Assembly: GCA_027459705.1 (NCBI GenBank) | Contig: DAIDHM010000036.1 | Coordinates: forward strand, 1-34,588 | DNA from: Ktedonobacteria bacterium | GTDB taxonomy: Bacteria; Chloroflexota; Ktedonobacteria; Ktedonobacterales; JACDGC01 | Reading direction: 5' to 3' | DNA length: 34,588 nt | Part shown: positions 24,218 through 33,070 of the stretch, piece by piece | Layout: each line of letters starts with the position of its first letter | Numbering within the stretch: the first letter of the stretch is position 1 | Made by a program: the position numbers and the translations under genes | Notes under the pieces: model-generated | Seen by the model: only the letters and a program-made list of their open reading frames with translations | What the model was told of the DNA's origin: nothing | Databases searched by the model: none

Positions 24218-25585
24218 TTACAGGTTGGGTTGTTCACCTTCTTCGTTCTGCGAGTTCTTCTCGGCCTGCTGACGACTGAAGGCCGCCGAGAGCGCCGCAC
24301 CGAGCGCGGTAGCCGGCTCGGAGGTAGGCGCAGGCACGGGAACCGGCGCATGCACCGCCTTGGGCTCGGGGTGCGCTGTCGCTGGCGCTGGTGGCGGCGT
24401 TGCGTCAGCTTCTGGAGAGTCTTCCGCCGGTACCTCGGCATCGAGCGCATCCACCTGACGCATACTCAATCCCAATCGGCGGCGGTCCGTCTCGATGCGG
24501 AGGATCCGCACCTGGATCTCCTGGCCTTCCTTAAGCACGGATTTTGCGTCGTTGGTCGAAGGGTAAATCTCCGAGACGTGGATCAAACCCTCAACCCCAT
24601 ATTCGACACGCGCAAACGCCCCGAATGGGGTGATCTTGGTTATCGTACCCGTGACGACCTGTCCTGGGAGGTAACGCTGTTCTACTGTCGTCCAGGGATC
24701 TACTTCAGTGCGCTTGATCGACAGCGCGATTTTCTTGCGTTCGCGATCGACGCTGAGTACCTGTACCTCGACCTCCTGGCCGACTTTGAGCACCTCGCTC
24801 GGATGATTGACACGCGTGTGGGCAAGTTGGCTGATGTGCACGAGACCATCCGCGCCACCAAGATCGATGAAAGCACCAAAGTGGGCCAAATTACTGACAA
24901 TGCCCTTGCGTACTTCACCAACCTGCAGTTCGCTGAGCAGTTCGTCGCGCCGCTTGGTGCGCCACTCCTGTACCGCGAGCCGCTCAGAGAGAATCAGGCG
25001 ATTGCGATTACGGTTAATCTCGATGATCTTCAACTTGAGCATCTTTCCAACCATCGCCTGCAATTTCGCCTGTGTCTCAGCATTTTCGGCCGTGTCTTCG
25101 CGTTTCAGATCGCGGATCTGTGAGATCGGCACAAAACCGCGCAACCCATCGAGGTCTACGATTAAGCCACCGCGGTTACTTTCAAGGACCTTAGCTTCGA
25201 GGATATCCCCGCGATCATGCTGTTCCTGGGCAATCCGCCACTGGCGCTCCTGGCGCGCCTTCTTGATCGAAACGATGGCATGCCCTTCTGGGGTTTCGGG
25301 CTGGGTGACATACACCAGGACGGTCGAATTATTGTGGATCTCGTCCATGGAGCCATAGCCCGATGAGAAAAGTTCTCGGATTGGGAGCACAGCCTCGGAT
25401 TTCAACCCGATATCAACGAGAATCTCGTCGCGGCCGATCGCCACCACTGTGCCTTCAACGACATCGCCACGCTTTACCGCGCGTAGCGCATGGACCGGTT
25501 CGTTCAGGAATTGGGCCATCAGATTTTCGCCCGATTCCTCCTGGGTACCGTCATCACGGTCCTGCATGTGGTTGTCGTCGTTCAT
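24218..25585 (-). CDS. rpsA: 30S ribosomal protein S1 (four S1 domains)
   Basis: A 455-residue RNA-binding protein that helps mRNA bind the ribosome. Four S1 (OB-fold) units are visible: about 38-110 (GDVVEGTVVAIGRDEILVDI), 124-204, 220-293 (GIVSNLAHFGAFIDLGGADGLVHISQL) and 306-377 (ITKITPFGAFARVEYGVEGLIHVSE). The last two are the most canonical. A 75-residue Pro/Ala/Glu-rich tail (378-455) is probably disordered. Four repeats are usual in many bacteria outside proteobacteria, which have six. The SD before the ATG at 25585 is weak. It is transcribed from a strong promoter with a leader of about 285 bases, a length that would suit regulation of S1 by itself, as seen in other bacteria. Confidence 0.93.
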   Translation of the reverse strand: MNDDNHMQDRDDGTQEESGENLMAQFLNEPVHALRAVKRGDVVEGTVVAIGRDEILVDIGLKSEAVLPIRELFSSGYGSMDEIHNNSTVLVYVTQPETPEGHAIVSIKKARQERQWRIAQEQHDRGDILEAKVLESNRGGLIVDLDGLRGFVPISQIRDLKREDTAENAETQAKLQAMVGKMLKLKIIEINRNRNRLILSERLAVQEWRTKRRDELLSELQVGEVRKGIVSNLAHFGAFIDLGGADGLVHISQLAHTRVNHPSEVLKVGQEVEVQVLSVDRERKKIALSIKRTEVDPWTTVEQRYLPGQVVTGTITKITPFGAFARVEYGVEGLIHVSEIYPSTNDAKSVLKEGQEIQVRILRIETDRRRLGLSMRQVDALDAEVPAEDSPEADATPPPAPATAHPEPKAVHAPVPVPAPTSEPATALGAALSAAFSRQQAEKNSQNEEGEQPNL

Positions 25586-25877
25586 TACTCAATTACCCGC
25601 CCGCTCAGGATTGCGGCGCGTCATACGCTGCCGCTGTGCCATGCGTTGGAGCTTCGGCAAATCGCATGGCGTGCTGGTTCATCCCAGGAGCAAGGATCAC
25701 CCTGCGATCTTTAAGCACAGGTCAAACTGCCCAGGATGTGGCGCGCCTACGGGGCGATGCGCATGTACAACATCGTCGCAACCGCAGTGCTCCGGATTTC
25801 TGTGGCACACGCCTACCTGCCTGGAGTGCTCAACCACTCGCGCATATTGACGTGTGTGCCCCCCACTTCGTGGCCTC

Positions 25878-25907
25878 ATTATAGCAGACATAGCATACGA
25901 ATGGCAA
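25878..25907 (-). promoter_or_regulatory. Promoter of rpsA
   Basis: On the minus strand TTGCCA (25907-25902), 18 bases, TATAAT (25883-25878). The start would be near 25871, giving a leader of about 285 bases before the ATG at 25585. Confidence 0.65.
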
Positions 25908-26225
25908 GGTGGATAGTGGGAAAAGTCACCCTTTGCAATTTCTTAAAGTCCTTTCATCTGCCGTGATTGTCCCACATTACGCATATCTGCTGCCGTACGC
26001 TCGTAAAATCAGGGTTCCACATGGCGCAACATCTTGAATGTACAACATCATGCGAAAAAGATCCAACAACGCCCTTGCAGAAGGCAGATCCACGGCATAT
26101 GATCACACGGTCGCGCCATTGCTCCATCTGCGCTCGCGTACCCACTCACTGCTGCCAGGCTGCGGAACATTTTGCGTCTAGATGGGCATCAATGCAGTAT
26201 CCACGCCGACAGTCGCGCAGCCACC
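25908..26225. other. Intergenic space between the rpsA promoter and the Nudix gene
   Basis: No gene, repeat or terminator is supported here. It must hold the promoter of the rightward Nudix gene, but no good -35/-10 pair is evident. Confidence 0.4.
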
Positions 26226-26903
26226 ATGGGAGAGAGGAGTCGGGCATTGTCTACTGGTTTTTCGCAACCCGCCTCACCAAATCGAGATCGCTTCTTGCGC
26301 GATTGCGCGGTATTCGCTGACGGGATGCGCACGCGTTTGCACGATCTTCCGGTCGAACCCAGTCCCTATAGCCTGACCGCGCGCAAATCAGCGGTCCTGC
26401 TTCCGCTCTTCGCGGATGACACTGGCGCCCCCCACCTGCTCTTCACACAACGCGCTACGACGCTCGTTCGTCATAGCGGTGAGATCTCATTTCCAGGCGG
26501 CCGCCAGGATGCGACAGATCCTTCGCTGGAGGCCACGGCACTCCGCGAAGCCTATGAAGAGATTGGCTTGGAACCTCAGCGTGTCACCATGCTGGGGCAA
26601 CTGCCACCGGTCTTCACCTTTGTCAGCAATTATCTGATCGCTCCATTTCTGGGATTAGTCGATGGACCATTGGAGGCCATTGCCCCAACTATCAACCCTG
26701 CTGAAGTCGACGCGATCATCGACGCACCGCTGCTTGATCTCGCGAATCCGGCGATCTCTCGTGTTGAACACTGGCGTCGTCTTGGCAGATCGTATCAGAT
26801 TTACTTCTACCAATTGGGTCCTCATCGAATCTGGGGTGCTACCGCACGCATCGTCTATGACCTGCTCACTTTGCTGCCAGATGAGCAGACAGGTCCCATA
26901 TAA
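26226..26903 (+). CDS. CoA-pyrophosphatase-type Nudix hydrolase (NudL-like)
   Basis: A 225-residue Nudix hydrolase. The signature LLFTQRATTLVRHSGEISFPGG (71-92, 22 residues, key parts LLFTQR and HSGEISFPGG) is that of the CoA/NudL subgroup (UPF0035), followed by the Nudix box core EATALREAYEEIGL (102-115). These enzymes split CoA and its derivatives into phosphopantetheine and 3',5'-ADP. The start is uncertain: ATG 26226 gives the helix before the core (DRFLRDCAVFADG) that family members have, but no SD is visible; TTG 26172 and ATG 26325 are alternatives. A 451-base gap separates it from comB. Confidence 0.85.
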   Translation: MGERSRALSTGFSQPASPNRDRFLRDCAVFADGMRTRLHDLPVEPSPYSLTARKSAVLLPLFADDTGAPHLLFTQRATTLVRHSGEISFPGGRQDATDPSLEATALREAYEEIGLEPQRVTMLGQLPPVFTFVSNYLIAPFLGLVDGPLEAIAPTINPAEVDAIIDAPLLDLANPAISRVEHWRRLGRSYQIYFYQLGPHRIWGATARIVYDLLTLLPDEQTGPI

Positions 26904-27354
26904 CGGTCCGTTGAGTAGCCCATTCGGGTGAATTCTCTTCATCCATTAGGGTCATGGCTGTCAAACCCGTTACCACACTGCCGGGCATCCGTCTTGCATC
27001 ACAGGACAGCGAGAATCGCTTCCTTTGGATCGCCGTCGAGCGAGTTGGATTGCCAGGAAGGCGCCTTGGCTGCGCGTCACCAGGCTCGCGCCCTGCGAGC
27101 TTGTGGCCAGCCCATGGCCCTGCGGACAGCGGATTGCCCCCCGATGCCCGCGTAGCTTCCTCCCACTTCATCCCGCCCTCATCGTTCGTGGTTTTTTCAG
27201 TTCATGGCGACGTCATGCTCCGGTGTCTATCACCGACGCCAACCCGCCCGACTCCACGATCCAACCAGTTCATACGGCGCCAGTGCGGCGCCTTTCAAGA
27301 ATGCCGAGGTGAGCGCGAAGTCCGCCGCGGAGTGAATCCGCCGCCCTTCGACCC
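26904..27354. other. Intergenic space between Nudix and comB genes
   Basis: No gene is supported in these 451 bases; open frames here lack recognisable motifs. A short palindrome GGCGCC-AGTGC-GGCGCC followed by TTT (27276-27295) could be a weak plus-strand terminator. A stem GCTCGC-(5)-GCGAGC lies around 27090-27107. No promoter for comB was recognised. Confidence 0.4.
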
Positions 27355-28122
27355 ATGTGGATCGATGTGTTATGTACACCAACGGAAATACCGATCGCAT
27401 TCCACGACACCATCGGTGCGCCTTGCGCCGTCATTGATGTGGTGCGAGCGACGTCCACACTGATCGTCCTTGGCGAGCAGAGGGCCCGTATGGTCGCAAT
27501 CGTCGCAAGCCCTGCGGAGGCGCGTGCCTATGCCACCCACCATCCTGGATTTCTCCTGGCTGGGGAGATTGGTGGTCGCATGCCCCCTGGTTTTGATCTG
27601 GGTAATTCGCCGCACCAGATGGCCACTTCCCCTGTGACTGGTCGCGATGTCGTCCTCAGCACCACCAATGGCACCCGAACGTTGGTCGCCACACAACGTG
27701 CAGGCGCGGGTTTGATCGCCATTGCAGGGTTGCGTAACGCCAGTGCTATCGCCCGCCATCTGCTCCAGGCAGGGAGAGACACCACCGCTTTTATCATCTG
27801 TTCTGGCCGTGATCAACGCTTGGCTCTCGATGATTTCTATACTGCTGGCGTTCTGATTCAGGAGGCCGAAACTCTGGCGGCCATGCAACATCTGACCTTA
27901 CAATTGACCGAATCAGCACTCCTCGCACGCGACTATGCCGCCGCCCACGAGCCCTACGACGCTCTCAGCAGATCCAACTCCGGACAATCGGTCTTACGCG
28001 CGGGCCTCGGGGAAGATCTCGCGTATTGTGCCGAACTCAACGCCACAGATCTCGTCCCGCTGGTGCAGGTGGCGCTCGATGGCAGCCTTTTCGTCCATTA
28101 TCCCCCCACAGCCGCGGAATAA
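27355..28122 (+). CDS. comB: ComB family 2-phosphosulfolactate phosphatase
   Basis: A 255-residue Mg-dependent phosphatase of the ComB family, named for 2-phosphosulfolactate hydrolysis in coenzyme M synthesis but found in many bacteria that lack that pathway. Family motifs: DVVRATST (28-35), GFDLGNSP (79-86), TTNGTR (103-108) and CSGRDQRLALDDF (149-161). Length fits (about 230-260). No other sulfolactate or coenzyme M gene is near, so the natural substrate is uncertain. The SD before the ATG at 27355 is weak, but the conserved start MWIDVLCTP supports it. Confidence 0.9.
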   Translation: MWIDVLCTPTEIPIAFHDTIGAPCAVIDVVRATSTLIVLGEQRARMVAIVASPAEARAYATHHPGFLLAGEIGGRMPPGFDLGNSPHQMATSPVTGRDVVLSTTNGTRTLVATQRAGAGLIAIAGLRNASAIARHLLQAGRDTTAFIICSGRDQRLALDDFYTAGVLIQEAETLAAMQHLTLQLTESALLARDYAAAHEPYDALSRSNSGQSVLRAGLGEDLAYCAELNATDLVPLVQVALDGSLFVHYPPTAAE

Positions 28123-28239
28123 CCCGGCACGCATATCACATCGCGTGATGCAGAATGGTCGGATGAAGCTCAAGTTTAAGGCGCTTCATTGCCCGAGTGA
28201 GAGGAAGAAGCTAGATTGATCAGACAGACGCATGGGGCC

Positions 28240-28377
28240 ACCTATGCTGCGGCAGGACATATGGGCGATGCATTGCTTGAGATGTTCATCGAAGGCCGTA
28301 ACGCCGATGGATTGCCCTTGCCCGCGCCGCGCGTCTGTGTGCAACCAGCGCCTCAACGTTTCTGTTCGGCGTCTTAG
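28240..28377 (+). pseudogene. Possible HicB-like antitoxin C-terminal fragment
   Basis: In a frame ending at TAG 28375-28377 the translation reads ATYAAAGHMGDALLEMF then IEGRNADGLPLPAPRV, which resembles the HicB C-terminal half (GxTYEEALANLREALELWLE...GEPIPEP). No N-terminal beta part, start codon or HicA gene is found upstream. I read it as a decayed fragment or a chance resemblance. The rest of the 363-base gap before polX has nothing else certain. Confidence 0.28.
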
Positions 28378-28485
28378 TCCGTCAGGCCACCGGGCATATC
28401 TGGCACTCCACGGCGCAATCTTCCCACGTGCTATGATACAAAAGCAATTGAATGAGAATCGACATCGTGATTTCAGGAGCCAAGC

Positions 28486-30240
28486 GTGGAGAACGGACAG
28501 ATCGCGCACCTGCTGGAAGAGATCGGCACACTGATTGAATTGAAGGAAGACAACGTCTTTCGCGCGCGTGCCTACCATAACGCGGCCCGCGCTATCGAGA
28601 ATCAGAGTGAAGACATTGCGACACTCTCCAGCGAAGGTCGCTTGCACACCATTCCAGCGATCGGCAAAGACATGCGCGCCCATATCGAGGAATATCTCCG
28701 CGATGGCCGCATAACCCTCTACGATGAACTGGTCGCGAGTATCGAGCCTGGCCTCATCACGATGTTGAGTATTCCCGGATTGGGACCGAAACGTATTCGC
28801 CTCCTGCATGCGCAACTGGGCGTAAAATCCCTCGAAGAACTGGCCGACGCCTGCCGCACTGGCCGCGTCGCGGCTATCGCTGGCTTTGGTGCGAAGTCAC
28901 AGGAGAAGATTCTCAAGGGTATTGCCTTTCTTACGGAACAGCAAGCATTCTTCAATTATGCGCCAGCCGAGGAGATTGCCACGGCGGTGGTGGCTGAGCT
29001 CAGCCAGTTGCCCGAGGTCGCTCGTGCCAGTGTTGCGGGGAGCCTGCGTCGTCACAAAGAGACCGTGCATGATGTCGATGCTGTCCTCAGCCTCCACACT
29101 GATGACGATGCCAGTCGCCAGCGTGTGATGGACTATTTCACGACCCTACCCAGAGTCCGCGAAGTGCTTGGCAATGGACTGACAAAGTCATCTATCATCC
29201 TGGACAGCGGTCTGCAGATGGATCTCCGTGTGGTCGCGGATGACGAATATGCCGCCGCGCTGCACCACTTCACCGGATCAAAAGAGCATAATGTCGCTCT
29301 CCGCTCTCTGGCGAAAGATCGCGACATCAAGATCAACGAATACGGACTCTGGCGAGGTGAGGAGCGCCTTCCCATCCAGAGCGAGGCGGATATCTACGCC
29401 GCTCTTGGGCTGGATGAGATCCCACCAGAACTGCGTGAGGATCGCGGCGAAATCGCCGCTGCCACCAATCACAGCCTCCCCAACCTCATCACTGCACGCG
29501 ATTTCCGTGGCGCGCTGCATTGCCACTCTACCTGGAGCGACGGGCAAGCGTCGATCCGCCAGATGGCCGAGGCCTGCATCACGCGTGGTTATAGCTATCT
29601 TGGCATCTGTGACCACAGTCAATTCGCGGTCTATGCGCATGGGCTCACAGCGGAAGCGGTTCACCGTCAACAGGCTGAGATCGACGAACTGAACGCAGAA
29701 TTCGCAGGTCGTTTCCGAATCCTCAAAGGCACCGAATGTGACATCCTCAAAGATGGCTCACTCGATTTCGACGACGAGACCCTGGCCACCTTTGACTTCG
29801 TCGTCGCCTCAATTCATAGCATTTTCACCCTGAGTGAGGCCGAGGAGACTGAACGACTGATCCGCGCCATTCACAATCCCTATACGACGATCATGGGCCA
29901 TCTCACTGGCCGTTTATTGCTGCGCCGCGAAGGCTACCCGGTCAACATTCCAGCAGTGCTTGAGGCAGCGGCAGATCGCGGCGTCGCCATCGAGCTCAAT
30001 GCCAACCCCTGGCGCTTTGACCTGGACTGGCGCTGGTTGCACCAGGCGACGACTATGGGAATCCCTATTCCAATCTGTCCGGACGCCCACGAGCCAGCTG
30101 GGATCGATGACCTGCGCTATGGCGTTGGCATCGCCCGCAAAGGCTGGGTGGAAGCGCGCCATGTGCCAAATGCCTGGGAATTGACGGAATTGCTGGCCTG
30201 GTTTGCCCAGGTTCGCCGACGCGGTGGCATCGCGACCTGA
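28486..30240 (+). CDS. polX: DNA polymerase/3'-5' exonuclease PolX
   Basis: A 584-residue family X DNA polymerase fused to a PHP phosphoesterase, used in base-excision and break repair gap filling. An 8-kDa-like and HhH region (1-150) contains IPAIGK and IPGLGPKRI. The polymerase domain has GSLRRHKETVHDVDAV with Asp196 and Asp198, and Asp246 in MDLRVV, so the catalytic aspartates are complete. The PHP domain (about 342-575) has LHCHSTWSDG (344-353), CDHS (376-379), Glu417, His444 and CPDAHE metal-binding positions. The start is a GTG at 28486 with AGGAG 6 bases upstream. Length is typical (570-580). Confidence 0.95.
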   Translation: MENGQIAHLLEEIGTLIELKEDNVFRARAYHNAARAIENQSEDIATLSSEGRLHTIPAIGKDMRAHIEEYLRDGRITLYDELVASIEPGLITMLSIPGLGPKRIRLLHAQLGVKSLEELADACRTGRVAAIAGFGAKSQEKILKGIAFLTEQQAFFNYAPAEEIATAVVAELSQLPEVARASVAGSLRRHKETVHDVDAVLSLHTDDDASRQRVMDYFTTLPRVREVLGNGLTKSSIILDSGLQMDLRVVADDEYAAALHHFTGSKEHNVALRSLAKDRDIKINEYGLWRGEERLPIQSEADIYAALGLDEIPPELREDRGEIAAATNHSLPNLITARDFRGALHCHSTWSDGQASIRQMAEACITRGYSYLGICDHSQFAVYAHGLTAEAVHRQQAEIDELNAEFAGRFRILKGTECDILKDGSLDFDDETLATFDFVVASIHSIFTLSEAEETERLIRAIHNPYTTIMGHLTGRLLLRREGYPVNIPAVLEAAADRGVAIELNANPWRFDLDWRWLHQATTMGIPIPICPDAHEPAGIDDLRYGVGIARKGWVEARHVPNAWELTELLAWFAQVRRRGGIAT

Positions 30241-30348
30241 TTACCACCTCCCATGGATGTCCCCGACCAGTCGCTCATCTGACAATGGGGCGGCCAGCAC
30301 CCACAGTACCTGATTCCCCTTCCAGATTTTTGTTACGAGGGTAGCCAT

Positions 30349-31476
30349 ATGGCAATCACTGATCCACGTGTAATCCGTTGGGCAGAGACATTGACGCATT
30401 TCTGCCTGGATGTCCAACCTGGCGAGATCGTTGGCATTCTGTCTACACCGTTAGCGGAACCGCTCATTCGCGAAGTATACCGCAGCGTGCTGCAAGCTGG
30501 GGGCTATCCGCTGGTGGCACTATCTTTGCCAGCCCTACGCCCAATCTTGCTCGCTGAGGGCAGTACAGAACAGATTGGCTGGCGCTCGCCGTTTGATCAC
30601 GTCATCGCTCAGCAGATCGACAAGCGGCTACGGATCAGCGCTGATCCCAATCCCCTGGCGCTCGCCACGATTGATCCCGCACGACAGGCACACCATACAG
30701 CTCCTCCCACCACCGATGGCAAGCGCGCAACACGCCACATGGAGGCACCTTCCAGCCCCAAATATATTCGTTGGTGCGGTACGCTCTGGCCAACCGAAGG
30801 CAGCGCCCAACTCGCGGGGATGTCGTTAGGAGAGTTCGAAGAATTTGTCTTCGCCGCGTGCTTTCTCAATCATGAGGATCCCGCCGCTCAGTGGATGGCA
30901 TTAGGCGCTCAACAGCAGCGTGCCATCGATTGGCTACGAGGCAAGGATACAGTGCATATCATTGCCGAGGGGACTGACCTGACATTGCGCGTCGGTGGTC
31001 GCACATTTATCAACAGTGATGGCAAACGCAACTTCCCCAGCGGCGAATTCTTCACCGGCCCGATCGAAGATTCCGCGCACGGCACCATTCGCTTTGATAT
31101 CCCCAGCGCGCGCGATGGACGGATTGTCCGCGATGTTCGATTGACCTTTGCAGAGGGGAAGGTCGTCGAAGCGCATGCCGCGGAGGGAGAGGAATATCTG
31201 CGTACGATGTTGGATCTGGATGAAGGGGCGCGACGGCTGGGTGAGTTCGCGTTTGGCAATAATTTCGGCATTACACGCGGCATCATCAATACCCTCTATG
31301 ATGAGAAGATTGGTGGCACCATCCACATGGCACTGGGCGAAAGCTATCCCGAGACTGGTGGCCTCAACCACTCAGCAATCCATTGGGACTTTATCTGCGA
31401 TCTCCGCCGGGGCGGCGAGGTGACGATCGATGGCATCCCATTCCTTCGCGACGGCAAGTTTATCGTAGCGTGGTGA
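30349..31476 (+). CDS. M29-family aminopeptidase (AmpS-like)
   Basis: A 375-residue metal-dependent aminopeptidase of family M29, cytoplasmic and releasing N-terminal residues. Ligand regions are intact: Glu233 in NFPSGEFFTGP, Glu299 in RLGEFAFG, His326 in GGTIHMALG, and His345 and Asp347 in HSAIHWDFI. Length is close to PepS/AmpT (about 410), with a slightly shorter N-terminal half. GAGGGT lies about 7 bases before the ATG at 30349. It follows polX by 108 bases on the same strand; no terminator was seen between them, nor after it before the convergent anti-sigma gene. Confidence 0.92.
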   Translation: MAITDPRVIRWAETLTHFCLDVQPGEIVGILSTPLAEPLIREVYRSVLQAGGYPLVALSLPALRPILLAEGSTEQIGWRSPFDHVIAQQIDKRLRISADPNPLALATIDPARQAHHTAPPTTDGKRATRHMEAPSSPKYIRWCGTLWPTEGSAQLAGMSLGEFEEFVFAACFLNHEDPAAQWMALGAQQQRAIDWLRGKDTVHIIAEGTDLTLRVGGRTFINSDGKRNFPSGEFFTGPIEDSAHGTIRFDIPSARDGRIVRDVRLTFAEGKVVEAHAAEGEEYLRTMLDLDEGARRLGEFAFGNNFGITRGIINTLYDEKIGGTIHMALGESYPETGGLNHSAIHWDFICDLRRGGEVTIDGIPFLRDGKFIVAW

Positions 31477-31530
31477 AGGTGAGAAGAAGAGCGCTCTGAG
31501 CGGACAGGTTGTCCCCACAGAGATGTGAGC

Positions 31531-32256
31531 TTAGCGGCGGCGGGTGACCAACAATGCCCCGATGCCACCACCCGTCAAAAGAAAGCCCAGGATCGCTTCG
31601 AACAGGGGATTCTGCCAGAGCATCATTGCGCTTGACGGCTCATTGTCAAGGGTTACAGCATGGACCGGCGTCATCGTTGCGGGTATCGTGGGAGAGGGGG
31701 AAAGCGGTGCGGGGTTCGCGGTGCTTGTCGCGTTGACACTGCCGAAGGGACCTTTGCCATCCGCAACCGTTGGAGTGCATGCCAACGACCCACAGGCAGC
31801 ACCCGTGGGGGTCTGCAGATAGTTGGGCGCACTGGCTTGCTGCGGAATGCTGCCAGCGGGCACACCCCTCGCCGCGGAAACATTGGCAAAATGCTGCGAG
31901 GTGATAGCCGGTATGCTATTCAGGAGGGCCAGCGCTAACAAGATAAGGCCACAAAGCGTCACAGCCGCACTGACGAAGCGCCCTGCGATCCAGGGTAGCA
32001 AGCTGGTAGGTTGCTTTGCAATATGCGGGCGACGTGGACCATCATCAGGCAACCGAAAATCACGAGGCAACGGTACAGGATCCAGATGGCGAAGCGCGTC
32101 GCGGGTTGCGCGCAAACCTGCATAGCGAGCGGCGCACTGACGACACGACCCCAGATGCTGGTCCGCGGCCAGGGCATCGTACTCAGCCAACGCGCCGTCA
32201 AGCCACGTGGAGAGCACTTCATCGCTGAGATGATCCTGGATACGTACTGGTTCCAT
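31531..32256 (-). CDS. Membrane anti-sigma factor with zinc-finger (ZAS) domain
   Basis: A 241-residue predicted anti-sigma factor. The N-terminal domain carries His34-x3-Cys38-x2-Cys41 (QHLGSCRQC), the ZAS/zf-HC2 motif that grips ECF sigma factors. A membrane helix spans about 92-113. Residues 114-215 are Ser/Thr/Pro-rich and low complexity, expected outside the membrane. A second helix (about 218-237) ends in TRRR, so the C-terminus would return to the cytoplasm, an addition to the usual one-helix layout. It starts 6 bases after the sigma gene stop and is clearly its partner. Confidence 0.88.
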   Translation of the reverse strand: MEPVRIQDHLSDEVLSTWLDGALAEYDALAADQHLGSCRQCAARYAGLRATRDALRHLDPVPLPRDFRLPDDGPRRPHIAKQPTSLLPWIAGRFVSAAVTLCGLILLALALLNSIPAITSQHFANVSAARGVPAGSIPQQASAPNYLQTPTGAACGSLACTPTVADGKGPFGSVNATSTANPAPLSPSPTIPATMTPVHAVTLDNEPSSAMMLWQNPLFEAILGFLLTGGGIGALLVTRRR

Positions 32257-32262
32257 AACGCT

Positions 32263-32943
32263 TTACCCGCCATCTTTCGGCGATGCTGGAGGATCGCCTA
32301 ATGGAGCACGACGATAGACGCGGGGTAAAAGTTCCCGATGGTGATCGAGAAAATCGCGCAACTTCGCCCGCCCACGCGCAATCCGTGATTTGATAGTACC
32401 CAATTGAGTCTGGGTCACGACTGCAATTTCTTCATAGCTCAGACCCTCGACATCGCACAATACCAAGGCGATTCGTTGATCTTCCGGCAAAGTGAGCAGA
32501 CCCTGTTGGATCAACGTTGCCAACTCGCGCTGTTCCGCACGCCGCGCTGGATCCCAGGTATCATCTGCCGGTTGTGCGGCAGCATCACCCAGCTCATCGC
32601 CAGTGGGGGTGAGCAGGGCATCAAGTGAGACTGTGGGCCGCCGCCGCCGCGCACGCAGCAGGTCGAGACATTGATTGGTCACAATGCGGAGAATCCAGAG
32701 GCGGAACGATGGGCCGTGATAACTCGATATATGACGATATGCTGAGAGGATGGCATCCTGGGTCGCATCCGCGGCTAACTCGCGATCACCCAGGATGCGC
32801 ACCGCTACTCCATAGACTGCTCCCTGAAAATACCCTACCAACACATTGAAGGATTGCCGATCGCCTGTGCGGGCTAGCGCCACGATTTCAGCGAGAGTTT
32901 CATCATCTGGCGGTATTGCGGCACCGCTGGTGTGACTCGACAT
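32263..32943 (-). CDS. ECF-family RNA polymerase sigma factor
   Basis: A 226-residue extracytoplasmic-function sigma factor. Region 2 (about 34-103) has FNVLVGYFQGAVYGVAVRILGD and DATQDAILSAYRHI; region 4 (about 142-197) has LPEDQRIALVLCDVEGLSYEEIA and a recognition helix LGTIKSRIARGRAKLR. The 40-residue linker is acidic. The ATG at 32943 is chosen; GAGGA lies about 12 bases upstream, and an in-frame TTG at 32964 is possible. It is held by the membrane anti-sigma factor encoded next. Such pairs usually self-regulate, but no clear ECF-type promoter (GGAAC-type) was found upstream. Confidence 0.93.
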   Translation of the reverse strand: MSSHTSGAAIPPDDETLAEIVALARTGDRQSFNVLVGYFQGAVYGVAVRILGDRELAADATQDAILSAYRHISSYHGPSFRLWILRIVTNQCLDLLRARRRRPTVSLDALLTPTGDELGDAAAQPADDTWDPARRAEQRELATLIQQGLLTLPEDQRIALVLCDVEGLSYEEIAVVTQTQLGTIKSRIARGRAKLRDFLDHHRELLPRVYRRAPLGDPPASPKDGG

Positions 32944-33028
32944 CGCTTTTGCACTTCCTCGCAAAGACCAGCGGTCCTCGCTCTCATAGCATCAAGTTCG
33001 ATCCCACTATGTAATACGCATGCCAGCG

Positions 33029-33046
33029 ATCATGAGCTCTCATGAT
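33029..33046. repeat. Short perfect inverted repeat between the GNAT and sigma genes
   Basis: ATCATGAG (33029-33036) pairs with CTCATGAT (33039-33046) across two bases, about 85-105 bases upstream of the sigma start and 25 bases after the GNAT stop. No T-run follows. It may be an operator for the sigma gene or a weak terminator. Confidence 0.4.
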
Positions 33047-33070
33047 GGAGAAAGTACCAGAACCAACGCG

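Noticed and set aside
24230-25123. A 297-codon plus-strand frame opposite rpsA
   Set aside because: It is antisense to four S1 domains and Arg/Leu-rich in a way typical of shadow frames.
25690-25850. Cys-rich reading (CPGCGAPTGRC...CLEC) in the rpsA leader, plus strand
   Set aside because: It looked like a zinc ribbon, but it has no start or SD of its own and lies in the leader of rpsA; cysteine positions do not form a clean CxxC pair set.
26954-27463. A 169-codon plus-strand frame between the Nudix gene and comB
   Set aside because: It runs into comB in another frame, has no recognisable motif and irregular composition, so it was left as intergenic.
32985-33010. AGTTCGATCCCACT, T-arm-like tRNA sequence
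   Set aside because: The flanking bases do not pair to form a T-stem, and no acceptor or anticodon arm can be drawn around it.
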